Source: Larix sibirica (Eukaryota > Streptophyta > Pinopsida > Pinales > Pinaceae). From it: 11,770 nt of DNA. Below are positions 1 through 8,300 of the stretch, piece after piece. The position numbers and the translations under genes were made by a program. The notes below the pieces were generated by a model that did not search any database, was not told the DNA's origin, and saw nothing but the letters and a program-made list of their open reading frames with translations. Location: positions 1 to 11,770 of the forward strand of contig NWUY0304060930.1 in the NCBI GenBank assembly GCA_004151065.3, read 5' to 3'. Positions within the stretch are counted from its first letter, which is position 1; each line of letters begins with the position of its first letter.

Positions 1-230
1 GGTCTCGCAGCTGCACTAAAAAATTAACAGAAAGCAGGGAGGTAAATGGGGCTACCCCTTGTGACTTGGAATGTTTGTACCCTTCCACGCGAAGAGGATG
101 GGTTCAGTTTGGTTTATGTTAGAGCCCAAGGAGCAACTATGCCACTAAATGGGTTGGAAGAGACATAGCTGCTTGACTCAGACTCAGCAATGACCTGGTA
201 AGACGAAGAGTCAACATTAACTTCAGACTA
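1..230 (-). pseudogene. Coding-like, interrupted fragment, unrecognised
   Basis: On the minus strand one frame stays open from 227 to 117 (37 codons), meets a TAA at 116-114, and is open again from 113 to 27 (29 codons) before a TAA at 26-24. The composition looks like protein: the first part is serine- and acid-rich (VDSSSYQVIAESESSSYVSS), the second has TKLNPSSSRG and then RVQTFQVTRGSPIYLPAFC. No start codon, splice pattern or known domain could be fixed. It may be the relic of a gene or a transposon-borne exon continuing past the left edge. The alternative is a chance open frame; two open stretches in the same frame on either side of one stop only weakly argue against that. Function unknown. 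Confidence 0.2.
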
Positions 231-1019
231 TATAAAATGTCAGTAAAAAATTTGACAATATCGTGAAAAGCCCCAAAAATGTAATATATTAAAAAATTGG
301 CAAAAAGTCTGGATACGAATCCATAATTTGGACATCAAAATAGATATCATAACATCACATCAATGATAAAAAGTTATAGGTCATGAATAACCGAATCACA
401 TTAATGATAAGATATTAAATCATCATGGTCTGTAATTTGTAATTGATATTAGTCTCAGAATTTCTAAGTTGCAAATTGAGATTTCAATCATAGTATGCAC
501 ATAATGCCAAAAATAGACCATGGCAGACTGTAGTACTATAGACTTTAAACTCTACATTAGAATCTAGATTGCCTCCACCATGATCCTCACACTGTGCTCA
601 AAAGGGGCCTTTATCCTCACCATTTTCAGCTCTTTAATTTTTTTTGGGCTTTAACAAGAAAAGCAACTTGCGTTGTTATCAACAGAAAAAGGACAATTAA
701 AATACCTAGATTTGATTGCCTTGAAAGCTCAAAAACTCGAAAATCTTTGTTTAGGAGCAAGAATTAACCAAGGCTATTTCTATGCTAGTGAAGTTTCTGC
801 AAAAGATGGCTGAATTTGGTACCCACAATGATTTCCAGCTGAAAACACACTTTTTGGATTTAAATCTTCACTTTAGATCTTGATTTTGGTGTGAATGTCT
901 TGTGGGAGCACCCACTCCCTTGGAAGGGTGTTTTCAATGTTTGTATCTCACTAACCTGAAATTAGTAGAAAAACGATGAAAAAAATCCAATTTTGGTCTT
1001 TCAAGTGTTTTTTTCCATG

Positions 1020-1078
1020 ACTGAGTTTTTGAAAAACTCATGTGTTTTGAAGAGTGTTTGAACTGAGTTTTTGAAAAA
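1020..1078. repeat. Duplicated 17-bp palindromic motif
   Basis: ACTGAGTTTTTGAAAAA occurs at 1020-1036 and again at 1062-1078, 42 bp apart. The first copy sits in a perfect palindrome, GAGTTTTT-G-AAAAACTC, at 1023-1039; the second has lost its right arm (it continues AATT). It may be a small tandem duplication or the edge of a decayed foldback element. Confidence 0.5.
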
Positions 1079-1287
1079 TTAAAGTAAGTGTTTGGCAATT
1101 TTTTGGGTTTGAGTTGTTTTCTTGCTGAGTCAAGTATGACATGTGAGTGTTTCTAGTTTTTGGGGAAATAAAATTACAATGGTTGGAGCTATGCATGGGG
1201 ATGCCCCATGATAAAAGTCCACCATCACATATAGAATGCTATGCATATTTGTGATATGAAAGGACTGTTTTCTATGATATTGTTGGT

Positions 1288-1340
1288 GTAGCACAGGCTT
1301 TAGGATCTTAAGTTCAGGAATCCTTAGGAGGGTGTGCTAC
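1288..1340. repeat. Nested foldback, 8-bp outer arms
   Basis: GTAGCACA at 1288-1295 is the reverse complement of TGTGCTAC at 1333-1340. Inside, AGGAT (1302-1306) pairs with ATCCT (1320-1324). The imperfect hairpin is about 53 nt. No gene or element is tied to it. Confidence 0.45.
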
Positions 1341-1428
1341 TGTCCAAAAAGATGCATTAGGTCTTTGTAGGAACTAGTAATGGTTGGGATCTGTTTGTAA
1401 GGTCAATCTGGACTCTCTACATGGATAT

Positions 1429-1456
1429 GGGACATATTGGGTAGGGGACATATTGG
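1429..1456. repeat. 12-bp direct repeat, 16-bp period
   Basis: GGGACATATTGG is present at 1429-1440 and at 1445-1456, separated by four bases. It is a minor tandem duplication with no associated function visible. Confidence 0.6.
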
Positions 1457-1745
1457 TTTAATCCTGTCTTATGTGGGAAAGAAACCGGACAAAATAATCT
1501 TTTATACATGGTGAGATCCATGGGCTGAGAATTCAAGTTGGCTGTCATGGAGAGTAGGTAGTGACGACCGGAGGCTCGAGGCAACAAGGAAGCAAACTTG
1601 TAAGATCATTCTTGATGATAATTTGTTCAAGATGAGATTAAATGCGAGTGGTTCATCTGGAAGGATTGTAGATGGTATTGCAGAAAATCATTCTTCAAGT
1701 ATAGGACCATATAGCTTAATGTTAAGACCCAACCTTGCAGTTTAA

Positions 1746-2198
1746 TTGCAAATAGGCTCAATAGAAGATGGGCTTTATAGGATATTAAAATCAGATAGAT
1801 TCAAAGATTACAAGGAACCTTTAAGTCCCTCTCATCCTTTAAGTGCAAAATGCTTGGTTAATTGGTGCTCAATAACAACTGAACAGTCAAAGATAGGCCT
1901 CATCACACAGGACTTACGGATGGTAGTTCTGAGATCTGTCAAAAAGTATAAACAACCAAGCATTTTTGTTACAATGCAATGTATCCCAAATCTAGTGGGA
2001 CTGAGTTTCTGTGGAGTATCACATAAAGGTGTCATTTTTGGAGATAAATGGATGATTAGGCAGGCAGATAGAAATATCTGGGACACCATAAGATTGATTG
2101 TCATTTCCTTCACATGGAAAAGACAATGTTGGGCTATTTTTAATGGGGAATCCGCTCTGTTCCACATGGGTGGATTCACAATGTTCAAATCTGATTAG
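1746..2198 (+). other. Longest open frame, probably non-coding
   Basis: A 150-codon open frame, but its first codon is TTG. The first in-frame ATG is at 1920, leaving about 93 codons. The translation is unusually rich in Trp and Cys, has no recognisable domain, no low-complexity or repeat pattern, and no clear splice context. A frame this long is borderline by chance in six frames of 11.8 kb. Overlapping minus-strand frames are equally anonymous. I treat it as intron or intergenic sequence unless homology or transcripts say otherwise. Confidence 0.15.
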
Positions 2199-2820
2199 TA
2201 ACAAAACTTTCATCTAGGATAGGGTTATTTAGAAATGATATCGAATCTCTTGAAATTGGTTCCAAAGTCGATATGCTGACTCTTCTTGTGTATGCACGAA
2301 GGGGTAATCAATATGTTCATGTCTTGGCCCAGCGATGTATGATTATATTGTGTATTCTTTTACCTGCATTAATGAAATACAAGATGTGCATTGCCTCAAG
2401 AAGGCATCAATGGCAACTGAGTCCTACGAGTCTTCACTTGGCAGAAAGGGTTCTTCCTCTTGTAGGCTAGCTGCAATAAAATATTTCCAAAAACATCTTG
2501 TATAAGACTTAAAGTTAAGACTATTTAAAGCTTTCATTTCCACTTTTTCCCATTTGTCTTTTGCAAGTGGGATAAAGAATTTAAATTTTTACCATAATGT
2601 CACCAAGTCTGTTGCCAAGGTTGCCACACAACTTTCAATTCCTCCTAGACCCTATACTAGCGTTTTTGCTATTTTAGAAAAGCACTCTGCAAAATATAAA
2701 AGAGCCACTTCTAAAATATAATAGCATCTAATCAAAATTTGGAAAGGCATGCATTGTTCCAAATCTGAAACAGCTCTTCCAAAAATAAGATAATGCTAAA
2801 GTTGATAAACCTAACTAAAA
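2199..2820. other. Non-coding stretch with foldback
   Basis: A short open frame at 2273-2470 shows no coding character. An imperfect foldback lies at 2668-2725 and is described separately. I see nothing else. Confidence 0.4.
2668..2725. repeat. Imperfect inverted repeat, MITE-like foldback
   Basis: The left arm, 2668-2688, contains TTTTAGAAAAGCACTCT. The right arm, 2701-2725, contains AGAGCCACTTCTAAAA. They pair over TTTTAGAA and CTCT with a bulge, and further out GCTAT pairs with ATAGC. The loop is about 12 nt. This could be the core of a small miniature inverted-repeat element, but I found no target-site duplication. Confidence 0.35.
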
Positions 2821-2824
2821 GACA

Positions 2825-3061
2825 ATGCCGTGCTCTTTGTTAAGGCTCCCCCTTCATCTCAATCCTCTGGAATCCTCAATGTGTACTTTCCTTATTGAAG
2901 GAAGACTTCATCAGCAACTTCATGCTCAGAATCAATCACTGATTCCACAATGGAGTTTGGAACTATCTCCCAAACATCATACTCCTCCATCATGGCATCT
3001 CACCATACCTATGTTTCAGCCTAAGTCTCAAGGTTTGCTAAACTTCAACCTCGATGTTTGA
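2825..3061 (+). other. Open frame with coding-like composition, unrecognised
   Basis: A 78-codon ATG-initiated frame. The later part is rich in Pro, His, Gln and Ser (for example SLIPQWSLELSPKHHTPPSW), which resembles a disordered plant protein tail more than random AT-rich sequence. An overlapping frame is Ser-rich but has stops. No domain, splice signal or homolog is recognised. It may be a relic of an exon or chance. Confidence 0.15.
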
Positions 3062-3182
3062 AATTTGGCAAACTTGAAAATATTTGATGTTGATTTGTTA
3101 CTCTTTTATGTTATATTTCATTTTAAAGTTGATATACATATATATTGAAAAATGTATATAGTCAAACCTAATGGCTAACCTC

Positions 3183-3256
3183 ATCCGAATCTCATTGGAA
3201 AATTCGAATTCGAACCGAATCCAATCGTTGCCGAACTCATACTCAAATCTGAACCA
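3183..3256. repeat. CGAA/TTCG-rich low-complexity segment
   Basis: Repeated CCGAA, TTCGAA and GAACC words (for example AATTCGAATTCGAACCGAAT near 3201-3220) sit immediately to the left of the Copia pol fragment. A related CCGG/CGATT/CCGAGTC patch lies on its other side at about 4891-4938. Degenerate sequence of this type is common in plant repeats. No element family could be named. Confidence 0.35.
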
Positions 3257-3269
3257 TGTGACTTAGGTT

Positions 3270-4630
3270 TTAGCTACTTCCTCACTTCTAGAGGGCTCTA
3301 TATCAATGATAGAAGACATCAGTGCAACATGAGTTGGAAACTTAGGAGGATTAACCTGAAATGTAGCTTTAGGTGCCCCCACTTGTTCCTATGCCTCTTG
3401 CAATTTCTGGGGAAGCCATCTTGGCTCCCTGACTGAACGGGATGGTATTGAAGAATTTGTTTTTAAATTGGAACCTTGATCTGAACCCATTTTTTTCCTT
3501 CTTTCTGATCAGCCTTTGGGACAACAAGCTTATCTCCTTCCTCAACCTCTGTTGGAGGCCCATGAGACTTAAAGGACCATCCATCCTCATCAAACTTAAC
3601 ATCTTGGCTTACCATTTTCTTCTGCTATTCTGGAATAAAATTTGTTAAGCCTTGGAGGTTTCACTGTAACCAATAAATATACCCTTAATACTCGAGGTTT
3701 CAAACTTAGTCCTCTTTTCATTAGGCACATGAATATAAACAGGACAACCAAATAAATGAAACTGTGATACTTGAGGTTTCTCACCATTGAAGTTTTTCTT
3801 TGGTGTCTTGTCTTTCAAATCCATGAAGATATTTGTTAAAAATATAGACAACTGGGTTGCATGCCTTTTGCCCATAAACACATGGACAAAGCCATGTTGT
3901 GGATCATGGCTCTGGTTGTCTCGACTCTCAATGTTAGATTGTTTGTTTCTCTCTGCAACCCCATTTTGCTTTTGCTTGTGTGGTACTGTCAGCGCCCTCT
4001 TGATCCCTACTTCTGTGCAAAATGCATTAAATTCCTTGGAGGTGTAGTCTTATCCATTATTGGACCTTAGCACCTTTATCTTCCAACTTGTCTGGTTCTC
4101 AACCAAGGGTTTGAATTCTGTGAACTTACTGAACACGTCATCCTTACTCTTCATAAAATAAATCCAAGTCTTTCTAAATGAATCATCAATAAATGTTGAT
4201 GAATCGCTCTTGATTTGTGCTCACTGCTTGGGAAAACAGCGTTAGCATGTTTGCCAACCCTTGTACACTACTGTCTTCTCTATCTTGAAGTTAGACAATC
4301 TTTGCACCATGTTCTCCAAGAAAGGCAGTGCTCCACAGTGGTGGTGACCAAATTGTTTATGCCATAACTCACCCAGATTGCCACTCTCATGCACTAAAGC
4401 ACCACGCTTCATTAGATCTTCTAGCAGTTTGCAAAGGCCATGTTTTCACACTGGCCAAAATTTGATCAAGGTGAGGGCTGTGTTTTCTAATGATCACTTG
4501 CTGATCATTAAACTTAGCCATACAGTGTAGATCTGCCATCCAAGATATTGAAAGAAGGTTCTTCATTTAACCAAGAACTTACAAGACATTACGCGACTCT
4601 AGAGCATTCACCTGAAGGCAGTGGTGATGA
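3270..4630 (-). mobile_element. Ty1/Copia retrotransposon fragment, internal pol part
   Basis: Read on the minus strand from about 4610 to 3275, the translation follows the Copia order. First comes the leader to gag-pre-integrase (MKNLLSIS, near 4570-4545). Then the gag-pre-integrase zinc region (LWHKQFGHHHCGALP, about 4365-4320). Then the integrase core (about 4200-3860), integrase C-terminal part (FGCPVYIHVPNEKRTKFE and GIFIGYSE, about 3760-3660), and the Ser/Arg linker before reverse transcriptase (PSRSVREP, VALMSSIIDIEPS, about 3430-3290). Gag, protease, reverse transcriptase, RNase H and both LTRs are absent. It is an old truncated insertion, antisense to the ankyrin gene. Confidence 0.88.
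3640..4600 (-). pseudogene. Copia gag-pre-integrase/integrase pseudogene
   Basis: In Copia elements this region encodes the zinc-binding gag-pre-integrase and the DDE integrase that inserts cDNA into the host genome. The second catalytic Asp, normally in an RSDNG-type motif, reads Asn (RSNNG; the AAT codon is at 4061-4059). Two codons later there is a TAA at 4052-4050. The third acidic residue is kept in NGVAER (about 3967-3950). The CxxC half of the zinc motif is degraded. The conserved RAMIHNMALSMCLWAKGM stretch (about 3930-3865) lies in a different frame from the segments on both sides, so there are at least two or three frameshifts. The last open piece, about 3880-3648, covers the integrase C-terminal part and ends at TAA 3647-3645. 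It cannot encode an active enzyme. Confidence 0.85.
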
Positions 4631-4639
4631 GTTTGATTA

Positions 4640-6020
4640 CTGATCATGTTGATCAATGATATGTAGTAGGCCAATAATTTGTAGCATGTTGTTTTTTGGA
4701 CTCTACAGGCAATATATTGTTTCAGACATGTATTGTGCCATTTTGATATATCCACCTTTACATGGTCTAAACATGAGCAGACTTTGCATATTTTGTTTCT
4801 TGATGGTTTGAAATCATGGTTGGGATTCTTTAAAATATTTTTTCATTAAAATTTTAATATTTCATGTATTTTTAGTAAACTGTCATAAAATTCAAACCGG
4901 TGCGATTCAGAGCCGAGTCTGAGTTTTAAAACATTGATATTGTTTTACTTCCCTTTATTCCAAACAACTGGTGCAACAACACAAGACTTTATCAGTCTGT
5001 AAGGTGGAGTTAGGTGAATGACCAAGTAAAATAACATTTATGAACTATCTTGTTTATCACTAGAATCTTATTAAGTCTTGAACAAATTAGGTATGTAGTT
5101 TCTCAAAACTCATTTAGAAGGAAATGGGTATCAGAAATCAAACAGCAAGGGCTTATAAAATAACAGTTTTATATTGAAGCAAGATGATTAGTGAAAAATG
5201 ACATTTCTTCTTCTGTATGTATGTATAGAATTTGATGCAATGAAGATTTAAATTTTGATTGGAGGGTGGGATTGGAGGTATTGAATTAGTAAATATTGAA
5301 ACATGGATATATTTTAGAATACCATCTATGTCAAAAGAAAATCATAGAGACATAACTCCAATTATTGTCTTTTACAATTTAACTGACCATAACCTTCACC
5401 TTTTGCAACATTGCTATTCAACAGGAAGACACCAATACATTGACATATATTGGCTCAAATACTTCCAATGTCAGCCTTGAGAACCACAAAGGGCTTATGA
5501 ACATAGCTAAGAGGACAAACTTTTCCAGTTAATAGACCGCTGACTATACACCTACTTGGATTCCCCTCCTTCCAACCATCCTATATAAATGCCATGTGGT
5601 ACACAATGGTTTTGTCCCATGATGATGAGATACATTTGTATATTTTATGTCATTTTGTATTGGCTGTCCACTTTTGAGTCCTTGATTGGACAGTTATCAG
5701 GGTTCAGTATCCATTATTGACTTTGATGTATCATTTTTGATATGGCATCCACTATATCATATATATTGGTGTTTTGTTCCATATTTATGCACCAATGTGT
5801 TTATTTGATGCTGTTGTTGGCTTATAAGTTATCTGTTTTAAAAGTTAAAAAAAATGAATTTATTTTGTATTTTTTAATGCTTGCTGCAGTTTGCCATTTC
5901 TTTTGCCGATGTTGCTGAGAAGTTGTATTTCGGACCCTCGTTGATTTTTCTGTGATGCCGATTTTTTCAACAATGGTTATTTTTTTTCTTTTGTTTATGT
6001 AGTAAAGTCATTAGCACATT
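4640..6020. other. Non-coding stretch
   Basis: No exon, repeat family or RNA gene is supported. A 73-codon frame at 5259-5480 starts with TTG and has no coding character. Small features are a GTAT run near 5217-5226, a 7-bp inverted repeat CTGTCCA/TGGACAG near 5686-5715, and long T-runs near 5860-6000. A weak resemblance of 5885-5920 to part of the LTR at 6905-6935 (TGCTGC, GTTTGC, ATTTCT, GATG in the same order) is noted but not relied on. Confidence 0.4.
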
Positions 6021-6173
6021 TTGTTACTAAAAAGAATGAATGGAAGAAAAGCTCTCAAGGAGGGTGAAGGCAAAATTGCTTCTAGAGTTCATCCAAAATA
6101 TTGTCATCCTTGGTAGTTCATCAAGCAGGACAAAATATTGTCATTTATGGGAGTTCAGTCTGGCTGGTGGAAT

Positions 6174-6269
6174 TGCAAAATGATTGAAAAAAGTGGTGAT
6201 TTTCAACTAGAGATGCAATGGACAGATTGGGCTCTTTACAAGGCATTGCAGGCTCAAAAAGCCAGGTTT
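6174..6269 (+). pseudogene. Copia Gag N-terminus-like remnant
   Basis: The frame reads CKMIEKSGDFQLEMQWTDW and then ALYKALQAQKARF. Plant Copia Gag proteins commonly begin with a lysine/glutamate stretch, an Asn/Asp-Phe-x-Leu-Trp segment and a DLYKAL-type segment (recalled family pattern, not a search). The order and spacing fit, but the usual Trp after Leu is missing and the frame closes soon after. Gag would package the element's RNA; this piece cannot. Confidence 0.35.
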
Positions 6270-6675
6270 TCAGTATCAGTTTGTTGTGTTACCTAGGTGT
6301 AGAAGAGGTATGTTTATTGTGCTAACCAAACTCTGCATCAATGTTAGAAGGCTGAATTTTTCAGCCATCACTGGTTCTAATTTGGCTAGTGAGTCAGTGA
6401 ATGATCAGACGGTTGATGGCTTGGTATCAACCATGCCGAATACAGGTGTTGCAGTCAACTTTATCTCGTGTTGTAGCAGCATCAAAGAGAGGTACATGGT
6501 GCATATAGATAAAAGAAGACAACAGAATGGGAAGTTGTGAACCTTGCTATGTTGCTGATTGCTTGTGTTACTCAGAGGTGGGTTTAGAGTCTAGAAAGTG
6601 TCAACAATTTGCTTGGTCCTGACTCTGGATAAGTTGGTTATGTTTTGTGAGAAGCAGTTGTGTTTAATATGAGCG

Positions 6676-6687
6676 TTAGGGGGAGGG
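6676..6687 (+). promoter_or_regulatory. Polypurine tract (plus-strand primer site)
   Basis: TTAGGGGGAGGG lies directly before the putative LTR start. In LTR retroelements this tract primes plus-strand DNA synthesis and abuts the 3' LTR. The next bases are TATTAGAATGTG, which fit a usual TGTTAG-type LTR start with one G-to-A change. Confidence 0.45.
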
Positions 6688-6954
6688 TATTAGAATGTGT
6701 TATAATGGTTATATCAAGTATTTGAGGTTTCAAGTTGGGTGTACTTTATGTTTTAATAAAGCACGATTTAATAAAGTGAATCAATAATTCCATGTTGGGG
6801 AATATGAAACAAACAGTTACTCTCATTGCGGCTATATAAATAACTTGAATCTTTTTGGAACATCAGTTTGAATAGTTCTCTCTCATTTTTGCTGGTCTAC
6901 ATTTTCTGCTGCTGTGTTTGCAATTTCTGATGAATGCTCATCTTTATCTCTACA
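6688..6954 (+). repeat. Putative Copia LTR, 3' copy or solo
   Basis: It follows a polypurine tract, contains a TATA box (TATATAAA, 6833-6840) about 145 bp in, and is followed by a pyrimidine-rich leader-like stretch (GTTCTCTCTCATTTTTGC) and a plausible TACA end near 6954. U3 holds TTTAATAAAG words at about 6753-6778 and an ATTCC/GGAAT foldback just after. The expected TG start is changed to TA. The right boundary is a guess because no target-site duplication can be paired. Confidence 0.4.
6833..6840 (+). promoter_or_regulatory. TATA box of the LTR
   Basis: TATATAAA sits in the middle of the putative LTR, in the position expected for the U3 promoter of a retroelement. It could also act as a cryptic promoter for the ankyrin exons about 265 bp downstream; this is inference only. 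Confidence 0.35.
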
Positions 6955-7103
6955 TCTGTTGCCTTTTTGATGATTTCTTTTTGGTTTACCTCACATGCTT
7001 ACATTAGGCCCATATGCTCTCTCTATCCTCACCCAATTATGAGCTAGATCTGATTTGGTCAAGTGTCTCTAAAGTACTGTTATTTTATGTTCAATAAATG
7101 CAG

Positions 7104-8063
7104 ATAATTTGGATTGTAGCATTGACCAGCCGGCAGAAGATGGCGATACTGCCCTTCATTTAGCTTGTCTCTATGGCTACACACCTTGTGTACAGGTAGG
7201 ATCCTAGTGAAATTGTACTTCCAAATCATTTTCATACTTTTATGATATCATTCTCTTCAGTCAACTGATTATACAGTGCGTTTTGCTATACCCATATGCG
7301 ACACTGATAGCTCCTTTTGGAGAGGAGAGCGAGCCTGGATTCCAAGGATGAGGATGGAGCAATTCCTCTTCATGATGCATGTGCTGGAGGTATTGACTAA
7401 TCTGAGCTGTTGGGTATTCTTTTTCAAGTTATGTTAATTGTTTTTAGTTGGCACTCTCAAAGGGCCTACTAAGTTTGATTAATTTTGAATCTGAGATTTT
7501 GCAGGGTTTGTTGACATTGTTCAAGCACTATTAAATGCTGCTGAGAATAAGGATCATATAAAGAGACTTCTTGATACAGCTGATGTTGACGGTGACACGG
7601 TGAGCTCCAAACCAAAATTCAGGTTCCTAGTAGGTGAAAATGCTTTGCAAGCAGTGAAGTAGAAATATTGATTTTGTTCAGAGTGGGGTTTCTCTCCAAA
7701 GACTTGGTACATTTTGTGTTAAATGCTAGGGAAAAAGTGCATGTTTAGTGAGTTATGGTGCAATGACTGACATCTGTTTGTGTCAATTAGCCACTGCATC
7801 ATGCAGCTAGAGGGGAACACTTGGAAGTGGTGCAGGTGTTGCTGAATGCTGGTGCTTCTCCAAATTTAACAAATGTTTTGGGAAAGGTTGGGGTGTTGGA
7901 AATCAAGTTGTAATGTTCTTTACTTGTTTAATAGTTAACTATAAGATTTTATTGACTCTAAATACTGAATTTGTTTATGCAGACTGCTGCTGATATTGCA
8001 GAATCAGGCCAAGAAGTGTGGCAAGTCTTAGATGCTGCAGGAAGAGCCATGATAATTTCTTGA
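7104..8063 (+). CDS. Plant ankyrin-repeat protein, C-terminal five exons
   Basis: Exons are 7104-7195, 7311-7389, 7505-7599, 7791-7886 and 7983-8063 (TGA at 8061-8063). All introns are GT-AG (115, 115, 191 and 96 nt) and the frame is intact, giving 147 residues. Ankyrin repeats run in order: residues about 11-43 (DGDTALHLACLYGYTPCVQ, then LLLERRASLD), about 44-80 (DGAIPLHDACAGGFVDIVQ, with a longer insert NAAENKDHIKRLL), about 85-118 (DGDTPLHHAARGEHLEVVQ), and a short capping repeat (GKTAADIAESGQEVWQVL). TPLH-type turns and helix-helix patterns are clear. Ankyrin repeats bind partner proteins; no catalytic or membrane segment is present. It resembles the small ankyrin proteins of the Arabidopsis At3g09890 type (from memory, unchecked). 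The first exon in this window begins in phase 1, so an upstream exon is required and not seen. One canonical Gly is Arg (AGA, 7326-7328). Confidence 0.9.
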
Positions 8064-8300
8064 TTGCAAACAGACAGCTCATATCAACTAGTAAAGGAGG
8101 ATTTAGAGTGGCCACCTGGTCTTTCTATTATCATAGCAGGATAATCTGTGAATTTTGAAAGAGGGAGTTTTCATCTGTGTTTATGCAAGTATATTGGAAA
8201 TTATTAGCTTGTAGGTGAGGTTATTGAATAAGCCTTGAAGGAAGGGTAGAGTTGCTGTATTAGAATTTTTACATTAAAGTAGTAGATAAGTGACAGCAAT
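8064..8300 (+). other. 3' UTR of the ankyrin gene (approximate)
   Basis: Sequence after the TGA carries no open frame. ATTAAA at 8273-8278 is the best nearby polyadenylation signal, with AATAAG at 8227-8232 as an upstream variant. The true cleavage site cannot be set without transcripts. Confidence 0.4.

Larger units (their letters stand above)
231..1740. other. AT-rich non-coding stretch
   Basis: No reading frame of note is present on either strand and no splice-bounded exon was found. The stretch holds the small structures listed separately (a duplicated palindromic motif near 1020-1078, a foldback at 1288-1340 and a 12-bp direct repeat at 1429-1456). A short perfect inverted repeat, CATGGGG-ATG-CCCCATG, lies near 1194-1210. 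If the ankyrin gene's first exon lies to the left of the window, this is intron. Confidence 0.5.
6050..6954 (+). mobile_element. Internally deleted plus-strand Copia element (tentative)
   Basis: Three signals line up in the order of a Copia element on the plus strand. The first is a peptide resembling the start of plant Copia Gag at 6174-6269. The second is a purine tract at 6676-6687. The third is a putative LTR at about 6688-6954 with a TATA box. Only about 400 bp separate the gag-like segment from the purine tract, so nearly all of gag-pol would be missing. The 5' LTR and primer-binding site were not found. The 84-codon frame at 6286-6540 starts with GTG and does not match Gag or Pol, so it is not called. 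The element ends about 150 bp upstream of an ankyrin-gene exon, in the same orientation. Confidence 0.4.

Noticed and set aside
27-113. Resemblance of the left-edge fragment to a SWEET-type sugar transporter
   Set aside because: Only a few scattered residues match and no membrane-helix pattern is clear.
1746-2198. 150-codon frame as a real gene
   Set aside because: It starts with TTG, has no domain, unusual Trp/Cys content and no gene context; a frame this long is borderline by chance here.
3442-4070. Plus-strand open frames across the Copia region
   Set aside because: They are shadows of the minus-strand integrase sequence, which explains the region by motif order.
6422-6429. TGGTATCA as a retroelement primer-binding site
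   Set aside because: Only these eight bases fit the plant initiator-tRNA complement (TGGTATCAGAGC), and it lies downstream of the gag-like segment rather than before it.
6286-6540. 84-codon frame as a protein gene or Copia Pol piece
   Set aside because: It starts with GTG, does not match Gag or Pol motifs and lies out of frame with the gag-like peptide.
7196-7504. Two ankyrin introns of identical length (115 nt)
   Set aside because: The sequences are not alike, so the equal length is coincidence, not an intron duplication.
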